DNA of 64,000 nt from Flavobacterium caeni (GCF_900101895.1 NZ_FMVF01000004.1:62001-126000), one strand, 5' to 3'; shown: positions 53,799-63,502, numbered from the stretch's first letter. The notes: generated by a model not told the origin, from the sequence alone. Program-made: numbers and translations.

Positions 53799-54800
53799 AT
53801 GCGCAAAATCATCGACATCAACCCACATTCGGCCACGCCCAAATACCGTCAAATTGTTTTGTCGGTCGAAATGGCGATTGCCGAAAACCGTCTGGGTAAA
53901 AACGAACGGTTGCCGTCGGTCAACAAAATCAGTCTGGCGTTTGGCCTGTCGCGCGATACGGTTTTGCAGGCCTACGACGAACTCAAGAAACGCGGCATCA
54001 TCTATGCCGTGCCGGGCAAGGGCTACTACGTCAAAAGCACCGAGTTCAGTTTTGAGCAGCGCATTTTTTTGCTGTTCGACGAGCTCAACGCGTTCAAGGA
54101 AGAGATTTACAATTCGTTCCTGCAAACGATGGACGGTCGTGCGCAGGTCGATATTTTTTTCCACCACTTTAACCCCGACATGTTCCGCAAGCTCATCCAC
54201 GAAAGCAACGGCAACTATTCCAAATACATCGTCATGCCCACGAACCTGGCGGGTGCCGCCGCGGCCATCAAAACGCTGCCGGCGCAGGACGTGTTTGTCC
54301 TCGACCAAACCAACGCCGATTTGCAAAATTATCCGTCGGTACACCAGCAGTTCGCCGACGACATGTATGCCGCGCTGGTCAAGGCCAAGCCGTTGCTCGA
54401 AAAGTACCGGCAACTCGTACTTGTTTTTCCGGGGCAAAAAGAACCCGTCGCGATGGTCGAGGGCTTCAACCGGTTTTGTAGCGAGCAGGCGTTCCCGAGC
54501 GAAATCATCAACGGTTTCGACGAGGCGTCTATTACCATCGGTTCGGTATTCATTGTGCCCAGCGACACGCATTTGGTCAACGTCATCGAGCAAGCCAGAA
54601 GGCAAGAACTCGCCATCGGCAAGGATTTCGGGATCATTTCGTACAACGATATTCCGCTCAAGAAAGTGGTCGAGAACGGCATCACGACCATTTCGACCGA
54701 TTTTCAGGCGATGGGCCACACCTTGGCGCAAATGGTTTTGGGAAATGTAAAGGTGCAAATCAAAAACCCGAGCGATTTGATCGTACGCCGGTCGCTTTGA
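53799..54800 (+). CDS. GntR-family regulator with LacI-type sugar-binding domain
   Basis: A 333-residue transcription factor. The N-terminal winged helix is GntR-type (KYRQIVLSVEMAIAENRLGKNERLPS, then FGLSRDTVLQAYDELKKRGII). The C-terminal 240 residues resemble a periplasmic-binding/LacI effector domain (FGIISYNDIPLKKVVENGITTI near the end). This fusion occurs in sugar-responsive Bacteroidota regulators such as AraR. Divergent from GH53-galK-galT, it is the likely galactan or galactose sensor of that operon. It ends one base before the convergent LytTR regulator gene. Confidence 0.88.
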   Translation: MRKIIDINPHSATPKYRQIVLSVEMAIAENRLGKNERLPSVNKISLAFGLSRDTVLQAYDELKKRGIIYAVPGKGYYVKSTEFSFEQRIFLLFDELNAFKEEIYNSFLQTMDGRAQVDIFFHHFNPDMFRKLIHESNGNYSKYIVMPTNLAGAAAAIKTLPAQDVFVLDQTNADLQNYPSVHQQFADDMYAALVKAKPLLEKYRQLVLVFPGQKEPVAMVEGFNRFCSEQAFPSEIINGFDEASITIGSVFIVPSDTHLVNVIEQARRQELAIGKDFGIISYNDIPLKKVVENGITTISTDFQAMGHTLAQMVLGNVKVQIKNPSDLIVRRSL

Positions 54801-55493
54801 TTACAGGTGTTTGAGCCGGTCGGCCATCTCGCGTCGGTAGGTGATGCCCGCCGGAATTTTTTCGTCGCCGATGGTCACCGTGTCGCGGTCGCTGGCCTGG
54901 ATTTTATCGAGCGCCACAATGTAGGATTTGTGTACACGCACGAATTGTTCCGACGGCAAACTTTGCTCGAGTTGCGCCGTGGTCATCGTGGCCAACCAGG
55001 TTTTTGCGGGCGTGATGATCTTGACGTAATTCCCATAACTCTGCGCATACAAAATGTCCTGCACGTCGATGTTGACGACCGAGCTGTCGATCTTGATCGT
55101 GATGAAAGCGGGCGTATGCGTCTGGTTCTCGGTGCCCACCGAGGCGAAGAACCGTTCGGTGGCTTTTAAAAATCTCGGGAAGTAGATGGGTTTGAGCAGG
55201 TAATCGATCACACCGTAGTCGTAGCTTTCGAGCGCAAATTCCGAATAGGCCGTCGTGAGGATCGTCTTGGGCGGATGCGGCAACGTCTGCAACAGCTCTA
55301 ACCCAGTGATCTCGGGCATGTTGATGTCGAGGAACATCAAATCGACTTCGTGGTCGCGCAAATAATTGAGCGCTTCGATGCCGTTGTAACATTGCTGTAC
55401 CAGCTCGAGCATCGGGTTTTGCCGGATGTAGTTGGCCAGGACATAGTGCGCCGCCGGCTCGTCGTCTACAATCAAACACTTCTTAACAGGCAC
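54801..55493 (-). CDS. LytTR-family response regulator
   Basis: A 230-residue two-component regulator. Receiver domain with D10/D11 and phosphoacceptor D56 (LMFLDINMPEITG), then a LytTR DNA-binding domain (about 125-228, FITIKIDSSVVNIDVQDILYAQSYGNYVKI ... EQFVRVHKSYIV). LytTR proteins bind pairs of about 9-bp repeats. It overlaps the upstream histidine kinase by 11 bases and the pair is divergent from an efflux operon. Confidence 0.95.
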   Translation of the reverse strand: MPVKKCLIVDDEPAAHYVLANYIRQNPMLELVQQCYNGIEALNYLRDHEVDLMFLDINMPEITGLELLQTLPHPPKTILTTAYSEFALESYDYGVIDYLLKPIYFPRFLKATERFFASVGTENQTHTPAFITIKIDSSVVNIDVQDILYAQSYGNYVKIITPAKTWLATMTTAQLEQSLPSEQFVRVHKSYIVALDKIQASDRDTVTIGDEKIPAGITYRREMADRLKHL

Positions 55494-56529
55494 AGTGGGC
55501 AGATTTTTTGAGTTCCAGTTTCAAGTCTACCGTATAGGTCTGGTCTTGCTCGCGCAGGTCGAGCGTGTGGTTCGGGTACAGCAAATCGAGCCGTTCGCGT
55601 GTGTTCTTGAGTCCGATTTTGGTCGAGACGACTTCCTTTTTTTTCTTCGGGATCGAATTGACGATGTGCAAATGCAGCTTACTGTCCTTGACCGAAATCG
55701 CAATGCGCACATAACAACTTTCGATCGTACCCGCGCCGTGCTTGAACGCGTTTTCGACAAATCCGATGAGCAGCATGGGCGAAATCTTGTACAAATAGGC
55801 ATCGTCGATCTGACAATCATACACGATCTCGCAGCGGTAACCCACGCGCTCTTTTTCGAGTTGGATGTAGCTGTCGATGAACGCAATTTCGTCGGCCAGG
55901 GTCACATACTGGCGGTCGTTGCTCTCGAGTTGGTAGCGCATGAGCTGCGATACCTTCATGATCAAATCGGGTGTGCGCTCGGGATATTCAAGGCTGATGC
56001 CATACAACGTGTTGAACGTGTTGAACAAAAAGTGTGGGTTGAGCTGGCTGCGCAATGAATTGAGCTGCATTTTGTTGAGCAACAACGTTTCTTCGCTTTG
56101 CTTTTTGTGTTGGCTGTAAAATTTGAGAAACGCGATCGGGCCCAAAACGCACAACATATTGCCCACCACCGATGCCAATTGGTACGGATAGCTCATCTGG
56201 TGCGAGAACTTGGCCAGCGATGAACTTTCCGAAATCCAATGCACGACCACCTGGTGCAACGCAATAGAATAGGCAAACGCGATGACGCCCGTGAGCAAAA
56301 TGTACAGCACCACCTTGTGTTGTTTGAACAAGATCGGCAACACAAAAAAACGGTTGAACTGCGAGTGGCTGTACAGCATCAAAAAGTACACGATGCCCGG
56401 CAAAACGGCTTGGAACGAGCGAAAAATAATCCAATCGTTCTTGACGGCAAACAACGTAAAGGCAAACAGGAAAACCGCAATTTCCTGCTCCCATTTGTTG
56501 TCGAGTACGTTCTCAATTTTCCACTTCAT
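55483..56529 (-). CDS. LytS/YehU-type sensor histidine kinase
   Basis: A 348-residue membrane kinase partnered with the LytTR regulator. About four transmembrane helices lie in residues 15-140; the histidine-kinase region has SQLNPHFLFNTFNTLYG with the phosphorylated His, and the ATP-binding ISPMLLIGFVENAFKHG and GIGLKNTRERL-like (KIGLKNTRERLDLLY) boxes. No extra sensor domain is present. The ATG at 56529 is used; upstream codons run into the efflux promoter region. Confidence 0.93.
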   Translation of the reverse strand: MKWKIENVLDNKWEQEIAVFLFAFTLFAVKNDWIIFRSFQAVLPGIVYFLMLYSHSQFNRFFVLPILFKQHKVVLYILLTGVIAFAYSIALHQVVVHWISESSSLAKFSHQMSYPYQLASVVGNMLCVLGPIAFLKFYSQHKKQSEETLLLNKMQLNSLRSQLNPHFLFNTFNTLYGISLEYPERTPDLIMKVSQLMRYQLESNDRQYVTLADEIAFIDSYIQLEKERVGYRCEIVYDCQIDDAYLYKISPMLLIGFVENAFKHGAGTIESCYVRIAISVKDSKLHLHIVNSIPKKKKEVVSTKIGLKNTRERLDLLYPNHTLDLREQDQTYTVDLKLELKKSAHCAC

Positions 56530-56584
56530 GACAAGTCGTAACAGCCCACAAAGTAAGCACATATTTCGAAAACGTTGTAAAATT

Positions 56585-56628
56585 AATGACCAATTCAATT
56601 CGTCATTTAATGCGTGCAGTTGGTCATT
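56585..56628. promoter_or_regulatory. GTCATT repeats between the two-component pair and efflux operon
   Basis: Perfect 9-bp inverted arms AATGACCAA (56585-56593) and TTGGTCATT (56620-56628), with a third GTCATTT in between at about 56602. The site sits 29 bases before the -7 element TACATTTG of the tolC-like gene and is a candidate LytTR binding region. Confidence 0.4.
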
Positions 56629-56657
56629 TCGCGCCCGCTTGTTCTTGGTGTACGTTT

Positions 56658-56665
56658 TACATTTG
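56658..56665 (+). promoter_or_regulatory. Candidate -7 promoter element of the efflux operon
   Basis: TACATTTG matches TAnnTTTG and lies 20 bases before the ATG at 56685; a TTG is found 16 bases upstream. Confidence 0.45.
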
Positions 56666-56684
56666 TGCCTACAAATATCAACCG

Positions 56685-58070
56685 ATGAAAATCAAGAACA
56701 TCATTTTACTATTGGTTTTGCTCTTTTCGGCGACGGTGTTTTCCCAAACGCTCTCGCTCAAAGACGCCGTCGATCAAGGCGTGGCCAATTACGGGACGGT
56801 GCGCGCCAAGGCCAAATACCAAGCGGCCGCGCATGAAACCGTCGGGCAGTCCAAACGCGATTATTTGCCCAACCTGAATTTTTCGGCGCAACAGGATTAC
56901 GGTACCGTCAACGGACAAAACGGCCCGCTCTACGGTTTTGGCGGATTGGGCGTAGCATCGTCAGGACTGCCGCTCGACCATCAAAATTGGAACGCGGCGT
57001 TCGGCGCACTGTATCTGGTGAATGTCAATTGGGATTTCTTTACGTTCGGCAAAATCAAGCAACGCATCAACCTGTCGAAAGCCGATGCGGTGCGCGCACA
57101 AAAAGATCTGGAGCAGGAAACCTTTCAGCACAAAGTCCGGATTTCGTCGGCCTACCTGAATTTGCTCGCGAGCCAACGTTTGTTGATTTCACAAACCAAA
57201 AACCTCGACCGCGCGCAAGTGTTCCAACGTTTGGCGGCCGTGCGCGTCAAGAACGGATTGCTGCCCGGCGTCGATTCGACACTCGCTACCGCCGAAGTCT
57301 CGCGTGCGCAAATCGCGCTCAACCAAATCAAGGACCAGGTAAAGGAGCAAAACAACAAACTGGTCGCGCTCATGGGCGTCGATATTCGGGATTTTGTACT
57401 CGACAGCGCGTTTGTCAAACAGGTGCCGCAGTCGATTTTGACGTTGAACACCTCAAATGATAGCATCAATCCCGTACTTGGGTTTTACAAGAGCCGCGTC
57501 GATTTCGGGAAACAGCAGCTCAAATCGTTCCGTCGCGAATACTATCCGAATTTTAGTTTGTTTGGCGTATTCCAAACGCGCGGTTCTGGTTTCAATTCCG
57601 ACTATGCAACCAACCAGAATTCGTTCACGCGCAGCTATTGGGACGGGGTCGATCCGACGCGCCAGAATTATTTGGTGGGCGTGGGCGTGACGTGGAACCT
57701 GACTTCGATTTTGCGTACGGACAAAAAAGTAAGTGCCCAAAAACTCGTCGCCGACGGTTTGCAGGACGAATACGACGTGGTCGACCAGCAGCTCAAAACG
57801 CAGTCCGATGCCGCCGATACCAAAATCAAACTCGCCATGGACAACTATGCCGAAGCGCCCAAACAAGTCGCCGCGGCACAGCAAGCCTACCGCCAAAAAA
57901 CCACGCTCTACAAAAACGGGCTCGCCAATCTCACCGATGTCACGCAGGCTTTTTACACGCTCAACCGCGCCGAGATCGACCGCGACATCATCTACGCCAA
58001 CGTCTGGCAATCGTTGTTGCTCAAGGCAGCCGCCACGGGCAATTTTGAACTGTTTATCAACGAATTTTAA
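56685..58070 (+). CDS. TolC-family outer-membrane efflux channel
   Basis: A 461-residue outer-membrane channel subunit. Signal peptide (1-20, ending VFSQ); two long alpha-helical repeats (about 25-230 and 235-455) with the paired signatures LSLKDAVDQGVANYGTVRA and QQAYRQKTTLYKNGLANLTDV. The ATG at 56685 is chosen because it opens the signal peptide; an upstream in-frame extension overlaps the repeat and promoter region. It is the first gene of an operon with RND pump, adaptor and MFS genes. Confidence 0.92.
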   Translation: MKIKNIILLLVLLFSATVFSQTLSLKDAVDQGVANYGTVRAKAKYQAAAHETVGQSKRDYLPNLNFSAQQDYGTVNGQNGPLYGFGGLGVASSGLPLDHQNWNAAFGALYLVNVNWDFFTFGKIKQRINLSKADAVRAQKDLEQETFQHKVRISSAYLNLLASQRLLISQTKNLDRAQVFQRLAAVRVKNGLLPGVDSTLATAEVSRAQIALNQIKDQVKEQNNKLVALMGVDIRDFVLDSAFVKQVPQSILTLNTSNDSINPVLGFYKSRVDFGKQQLKSFRREYYPNFSLFGVFQTRGSGFNSDYATNQNSFTRSYWDGVDPTRQNYLVGVGVTWNLTSILRTDKKVSAQKLVADGLQDEYDVVDQQLKTQSDAADTKIKLAMDNYAEAPKQVAAAQQAYRQKTTLYKNGLANLTDVTQAFYTLNRAEIDRDIIYANVWQSLLLKAAATGNFELFINEF

Positions 58071-58073
58071 ATT

Positions 58074-61000
58074 ATGAATCTGATCAAATTTGCGCTGCGC
58101 AAACCCATTTCGATCTTGGTGCTCGTCGCCGGGCTCGTGTTTTTTGGCATCGGCGCCGTGCGTACGGTCAAGGTCGATATTTTGCCCAAGATGAACCTGC
58201 CGGTGATTTACATCGCGCACCCGTTCAACGGCTATACGCCCAACCAGATGGAGTCGTATTTTGGCAAGAACTATGTGAACATTTTGCTGTTCGCCAACGG
58301 AGTCAAGTCGATCGAAACCAAGAACACGCAAGGGCTTACGCTCATGAAGATCTCGTACTACGAAGGCACGAACATGGCGCAGGCCGCAGCCGAAATCAGC
58401 GCGCTCGCCAACCGCATCCAGGCCGGATTTCCGCCGGGGTCGCAACCGCCGTTCGTGATCCGTTTCGACGCATCGTCGTTGCCGGTCGGGCAACTCGTTT
58501 TGAGTTCGAAGACCAAGTCGAACAACGAATTGCAGGATTTGGCCAATGTGTATGTGCGCGCTTCGTTTACGTCGATTCCGGGGCTTTTGTCGCCGCCGCC
58601 GTTCGGGGGAAGCCCGCGTACGATCGAGGTCAACGTAGACCCCGATTTGCTGCGGTCGCACAACTTGACACCCGATCAAATCGTCGAGGCCATACGGCTC
58701 AACAACCAGACCGCGCCATCAGGCAATGTGCGCATCGGCGACAAGAATTACATCACACCCACCAACAATACCATCAAAGAAGTCAAAGATTTCGAGAAGA
58801 TCCCGTTGTTCAAGGGCGGCGTGGCCAATTTGTATTTGGGCGATGTGGCGACGGTCAAGGACGGCGCCGACATTACGGCGGGTTATGCGCTGGTGAACGG
58901 CAAACGGTCGGTGTATGTGAGCATCGCCAAGGCGGGCGACGCCTCGACGTGGGAAGTCGTCAAAAACCTCAAAAAGGAGTTGCCCAAAATACAGAGCACG
59001 CTGCCAGACGATGTGCAGCTTTCGTATGAATTCGACCAATCGGTGCACGTGATCAACTCGGTCAAAAGTTTGATCACCGAGGGCGTCATCGGCGCGATTT
59101 TGACGGGGCTCATGGTATTGCTGTTTTTGGGCGACCGACGCGCGGCCATAATCGTGATTCTGACGATCCCGATTTCGGTGATCTCGGGCGTGTTGTTCCT
59201 CAAATTGTTCGACCAGACGATCAACCTGATGTCGCTTTCGGGTCTCGCGCTCGCCATCGGAATCCTCGTCGATGAAAGTACGGTCACGATCGAAAACATC
59301 CACCAACACCTCGACATGGGCAAGTCCAAAGCCAGGGCGATTTGGGACGCGTGTCAGGAAATCGCATTGCCGAAATTGCTGATTTTGCTGTGTATCCTCG
59401 CGGTGTTCGCGCCGGCCTTTACGATGACCGGCATTCCGGGCGCGCTGTTTTTGCCGCTCGCATTGGCCATTGGTTTTTCAATGATCGTGTCGTTCATCCT
59501 CTCGCAAACCTTCGTACCGATTATGGCCAATTGGATGATGAAAGGACACGACCACGCGTCGCCGGGTGCACACGACAAGAAATCGCTGGCCGACCGCGAC
59601 GACCTGGACAACGACGGCCAACTGAGCCGTTTCGAGAAGTTCCGGATACGGTTCATGAAGTTGATCGACCGGTTGCTGTCCCGGCGCAAATTCGCGTCGC
59701 TTGCGTATTTGATCGGCATCACGGCGGTGGCCGTCATTTTGCTCAACGTAATCGGCCAGGACGTGTTCCCGAAAACCAATTCGAGCCAATTCCAGATGCG
59801 TTTGCGCGCACCCGACGGTACCCGACTCGAACGCACCGAGGAACAAGCGCAACTGGCGCTTTTAGAACTCGAGAAAATGGTGGGCAAGGAGCACATCGGC
59901 ATCTCGTCGATTTATGTGGGGCAGCACCCGTCGTTGTTCTCGGTATCGCCTATTTACTTGTTCATGGGCGGGCCGCACGAAGCCGTGTTCCAGATTGCGT
60001 TGAAAGATTACGAAGCCGACATGGACGTGTTCAAGGACGACCTTAGAAAACGCCTCAAGAAAGTCCTGCCCGATGCCAAAGTGTCGTTCGAACCCATTGA
60101 GCTCACCGACAAAGTGCTGAGCCAGGGTTCACCGACACCAATCGAAATCCGCGTGGCGGGCAAGAACAAAAAGACCAACGAGAAATACGCCAAGGCGCTT
60201 GTGGGCAAACTCGGCAAGATTGGTTATTTCCGCGATGTGCAAATTGGGCAACCCATCAACTATCCGGCGCTCGACATCAACATAGACCGTGTCCGCGCCG
60301 CGCAATTGGGTGTCGACATGAACGACATTTCGCGTTCGCTGATCGCCTCGACGTCGTCTTCGCGCTATACCGAGAAGAACACGTGGGTCGATGAAAAAGC
60401 CGGACTTTCCTATAATGTGCAAGTCCAGGTGCCGCTCAACCAGATGAAGACACAGGCCGACATGGGCGAGATTCCGCTGCTCAAAGGGTCGGCGCGTCCG
60501 GTGCTCAGCGATGTGGCGACCATTACGCCATCGGTCACCTATGGCGAAAACGACAACCTGGGCGCGATGCCGTACCTAACCGTCACGGCCAACATCGACC
60601 ATACCGATTTGGGCACGGCGTCCGAAGACGTGAAGCAAACCATCGCCTCGCTCGGTGAATTGCCGCGTGGCTTGTTCATCGAACCCATCGGCATGGCCAA
60701 GGTCTTGGACGAAACGATGGGCAGCCTGCAAAGCGGATTGCTCGTGGCCGTGGTCGTGATTTTCCTGATGCTGGCCGCCAATTTCCAATCGTTCCGCGTG
60801 TCGCTTGTGATCTTGACCGCCGTGCCTGCCGTCGTATTGGGGGCATTGCTGTTGTTGCTCGCGACGGGTTCTACGTTGAACCTGCAATCCTACATGGGCA
60901 TCATCATGTCGGTGGGCGTATCGATCGCCAACGCCGTACTACTCGTGACCAATGCCGAGCAGTTGCGCAAAGTAAGCGGCAATGCGCTCGAAGCCGCACG

Positions 61001-61277
61001 CGAAGCCGCTTCGTTGCGTTTGCGTCCGATCATCATGACCAGTATCGCGATGGTGGCCGGGATGCTGCCGATGGCCATCGGACACGGCGAAGGTGGTGAA
61101 CAAGTCGCCCCACTTGGCCGTGCCGTCATTGGTGGATTGTTGTTCTCGACGGCCACCGTACTCATTATTTTACCGCTGATTTTCGCTTGGGCGCAAGGCA
61201 ATGCCACGACCCAATCGGTATCGCTCGACCCAGAAGACCCAGAAAGCAAACACTATTCATCAGACCATGAAAACTAA
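58074..61277 (+). CDS. RND-family efflux pump permease
   Basis: A 1067-residue inner-membrane proton-driven pump with twelve transmembrane helices and two large periplasmic loops. N-terminal FALRKPISILVLVAGLVFFG, the helix-4 charged motif LAIGILVDESTVTIENI and the C-terminal SVGVSIANAVLLVTNAEQL match the family. A cytoplasmic linker between helices 6 and 7 carries a hydrophilic insert with an EF-hand-like DLDNDGQLSRFE loop (residues 510-521). It starts four bases after the tolC-like stop. Substrate unknown. Confidence 0.93.
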   Translation: MNLIKFALRKPISILVLVAGLVFFGIGAVRTVKVDILPKMNLPVIYIAHPFNGYTPNQMESYFGKNYVNILLFANGVKSIETKNTQGLTLMKISYYEGTNMAQAAAEISALANRIQAGFPPGSQPPFVIRFDASSLPVGQLVLSSKTKSNNELQDLANVYVRASFTSIPGLLSPPPFGGSPRTIEVNVDPDLLRSHNLTPDQIVEAIRLNNQTAPSGNVRIGDKNYITPTNNTIKEVKDFEKIPLFKGGVANLYLGDVATVKDGADITAGYALVNGKRSVYVSIAKAGDASTWEVVKNLKKELPKIQSTLPDDVQLSYEFDQSVHVINSVKSLITEGVIGAILTGLMVLLFLGDRRAAIIVILTIPISVISGVLFLKLFDQTINLMSLSGLALAIGILVDESTVTIENIHQHLDMGKSKARAIWDACQEIALPKLLILLCILAVFAPAFTMTGIPGALFLPLALAIGFSMIVSFILSQTFVPIMANWMMKGHDHASPGAHDKKSLADRDDLDNDGQLSRFEKFRIRFMKLIDRLLSRRKFASLAYLIGITAVAVILLNVIGQDVFPKTNSSQFQMRLRAPDGTRLERTEEQAQLALLELEKMVGKEHIGISSIYVGQHPSLFSVSPIYLFMGGPHEAVFQIALKDYEADMDVFKDDLRKRLKKVLPDAKVSFEPIELTDKVLSQGSPTPIEIRVAGKNKKTNEKYAKALVGKLGKIGYFRDVQIGQPINYPALDINIDRVRAAQLGVDMNDISRSLIASTSSSRYTEKNTWVDEKAGLSYNVQVQVPLNQMKTQADMGEIPLLKGSARPVLSDVATITPSVTYGENDNLGAMPYLTVTANIDHTDLGTASEDVKQTIASLGELPRGLFIEPIGMAKVLDETMGSLQSGLLVAVVVIFLMLAANFQSFRVSLVILTAVPAVVLGALLLLLATGSTLNLQSYMGIIMSVGVSIANAVLLVTNAEQLRKVSGNALEAAREAASLRLRPIIMTSIAMVAGMLPMAIGHGEGGEQVAPLGRAVIGGLLFSTATVLIILPLIFAWAQGNATTQSVSLDPEDPESKHYSSDHEN

Positions 61278-62337
61278 TTGGATGATCATCGCCGCCGCGC
61301 TCGTTTTGGCCGGTTGCAAGAAAGAAGAAGTAAAACCCGCGGCACTCGAGGAGCCCGCGATCGAAACCGTCAAACCCGTCAAGGAAAAATTCGAGACCGA
61401 ACTGCGTTTGCCCGCAGAGCTCGCCGGATTCCAGCAGGTCGACATTTACGCCAAGGTCGCGAGCTATGTTAAGGAACTCAAGACCGACATCGGCGCGCAG
61501 GTCAAACAAGGCCAACTGCTCATGGTGCTCGAAGCGCCCGAGGTGGCCGCACAACTCGCCGCCGCCGAATCGCGTTTGCGTTCGCAGGAAGCCATCTTTT
61601 CGGGCAGCAGCGCGACCTACAAACGAATTTTGGAAACCTCCAAGGTCGAAGGGACCATTTCGCGCAACGATCTGGAACAGGCCGAAGCGCGCAAGAATTC
61701 AGACCAGGCGCAACTCGCCGCCGCGCGCGCGTCCTACCGCGAAGCGCAGAACATTCAAAGTTATCTGCAGATCCGTGCGCCGTTTGACGGTGTGATTGCG
61801 GCCAGGAATGTCAACCTTGGTGCTTATGTTGGGCCCGCGGGAAAAGGGTCGGAGCTGCCGTTGTTTACGATACAACAACAAAGCAAACTACGGCTTTCGG
61901 TATCGGTGCCCGAAATGTACAGCGGCTTTTTGCAATTGGGCAGCCCGCTCGAATTCCACGTCAAGTCGTTGCCCGGGAAAACCTTTAGCGCCAAGATCGC
62001 GAGAATGTCGGGGGTGCTCGACGCCCGTTTGCGCTCGGAACGTGTCGAAATGGACGTGGCCAATTTAGAAAAGCGTTTGCTGCCTGGGATGGTCGCCGAA
62101 GTCTTGTTGCCGCTCACAGCCAAAGACAGTAATTTTGTCGTGCCCAAATCGGCGGTGTTTGCGTCGAGTGAGGGCGTGTTTGCAATCAAGGTCGAAAGCG
62201 GAAAAACGCAGCGTTTGCCTGTACAAAAAGGCCGCGAGATCGAAGACCGTGTCGAAATTTTTGGCGATTTGACCCCAGCGACTGTCCTGGTCAAATTGGC
62301 TTCCGAAGAAATCAAGGACGGCACCGAAGTAAAATAA
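61267..62337 (+). CDS. RND efflux periplasmic adaptor (membrane fusion protein)
   Basis: A 356-residue lipoprotein (lipobox VLAGC, Cys17) linking the RND pump to the TolC-type channel. It has a beta-barrel/lipoyl/hairpin layout: FQQVDIYAKVASYVKELKTDIGAQVKQGQLL (lipoyl half 1), a helical hairpin (about 95-160), lipoyl half 2 IRAPFDGVIAARNVNLGAYVG and the beta-barrel RLSVSVPEMYSG. The start overlaps the RND gene by 11 bases. Adaptor genes usually precede the pump; here it follows it. Confidence 0.92.
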   Translation: MKTNWMIIAAALVLAGCKKEEVKPAALEEPAIETVKPVKEKFETELRLPAELAGFQQVDIYAKVASYVKELKTDIGAQVKQGQLLMVLEAPEVAAQLAAAESRLRSQEAIFSGSSATYKRILETSKVEGTISRNDLEQAEARKNSDQAQLAAARASYREAQNIQSYLQIRAPFDGVIAARNVNLGAYVGPAGKGSELPLFTIQQQSKLRLSVSVPEMYSGFLQLGSPLEFHVKSLPGKTFSAKIARMSGVLDARLRSERVEMDVANLEKRLLPGMVAEVLLPLTAKDSNFVVPKSAVFASSEGVFAIKVESGKTQRLPVQKGREIEDRVEIFGDLTPATVLVKLASEEIKDGTEVK

Positions 62338-62338
62338 G

Positions 62339-63502
62339 ATGAAAAAAGCTCTGTTTGCGCTCGCCTTGGGCGGGCTTACGATTGGCATCACCGAATTTGT
62401 GGTGATGGGACTTTTACCCGATATCGCCTCGGATACGGGCGTATCGATTCCCGTAGCGGGGTACCTGATCTCGGCCTACGCGCTGGGCGTGGTGGTGGGT
62501 GCGCCCACACTCGTCATTTTGGGACGGAACCAGCCACCCAAGAAAATGCTTTTGATTTTCTCGATGATGCTCGCGGGTTTTAACGCGCTGTCGATCATTG
62601 CACCCAATTACGAATTCCTGGTCGTGACGCGGTTCCTTTCGGGGTTGCCGCACGGCGCGTTTTTTGGCGTGGGCGCCGTGGTGGCGAGCCGTTTGGCCGA
62701 GAAAGGAAAAGAGGCGCAGGCCGTCTCAATCATGTTCTCGGGGCTTACGCTTGCGAATTTGGCGGGCGTACCCATTGGCACCTACATTGGCCACCATTTG
62801 GATTGGCGTTATACGTTTGTACTCATCGCCATTGTGGGATTGCTTACGGTTTTGAGTGTGTATGCCTGGATGCCGAAACTGGAATCGGAAGGGTCGGGCA
62901 GCATGAAAACGCAGCTCGCTTTTTTTACCAAGGCCGATGCGTGGCTGATCATTGCCATTACGGCCATCGGGTTTGGCGGATTGTTCGCCTGGATCAGTTA
63001 CATCGCGCCGCTGCTCACCGATATTTCGAAGTTTTCTGCCGAGTCGGTGCCCTACATTTTGGTGTTGGCCGGATTGGGTATGGTGGTGGGCAATTTGATT
63101 GGCGGCAGGCTGGCCGATACATTGTCGCCCGCGACCACGGTTTTGTCGTTGCTGATTTTCCTCGCGCTCGATTTGACGCTGGTGTTCTTGGTGTCGGACA
63201 ATCCGTACATGTCGCTGGTGCTGGTGTTTTTGACGGGCTGTATTTCGTTTGCGGTGGTCGCGCCCATCCAAATGCTGATGATCCAGACCGCCAGGGGTTC
63301 CGAGATGATTGCGTCGGCGGCGTTGCAGGCGAGCTTTAACATCGGCAATGCGCTGGGCGCGTTCCTGGGCGGGCTGCCGTTGTTTGCCGGATACAGCTAC
63401 GCCTCACCGAATTTGGTGGGTGTGGCCATGGCGCTCATTGGGGCGCTCGTGACGTTGGGGTTGATCGTGCGAAGAAAGCGGTTGGTGGCGCAGGTGGTGT
63501 AA
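62339..63502 (+). CDS. MFS transporter (AraJ/sugar-efflux-like)
   Basis: A 387-residue major-facilitator protein with about twelve transmembrane helices. Opening FALALGGLTIGITEFVVMGLLPDIA and the GxxxDRxxR-like loop (GRNQPPKKMLL) fit the DHA1/AraJ type. It starts one base after the adaptor stop, so it is the last gene of the efflux operon. Could export sugars, arabinose analogues or drugs. Confidence 0.9.
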   Translation: MKKALFALALGGLTIGITEFVVMGLLPDIASDTGVSIPVAGYLISAYALGVVVGAPTLVILGRNQPPKKMLLIFSMMLAGFNALSIIAPNYEFLVVTRFLSGLPHGAFFGVGAVVASRLAEKGKEAQAVSIMFSGLTLANLAGVPIGTYIGHHLDWRYTFVLIAIVGLLTVLSVYAWMPKLESEGSGSMKTQLAFFTKADAWLIIAITAIGFGGLFAWISYIAPLLTDISKFSAESVPYILVLAGLGMVVGNLIGGRLADTLSPATTVLSLLIFLALDLTLVFLVSDNPYMSLVLVFLTGCISFAVVAPIQMLMIQTARGSEMIASAALQASFNIGNALGAFLGGLPLFAGYSYASPNLVGVAMALIGALVTLGLIVRRKRLVAQVV

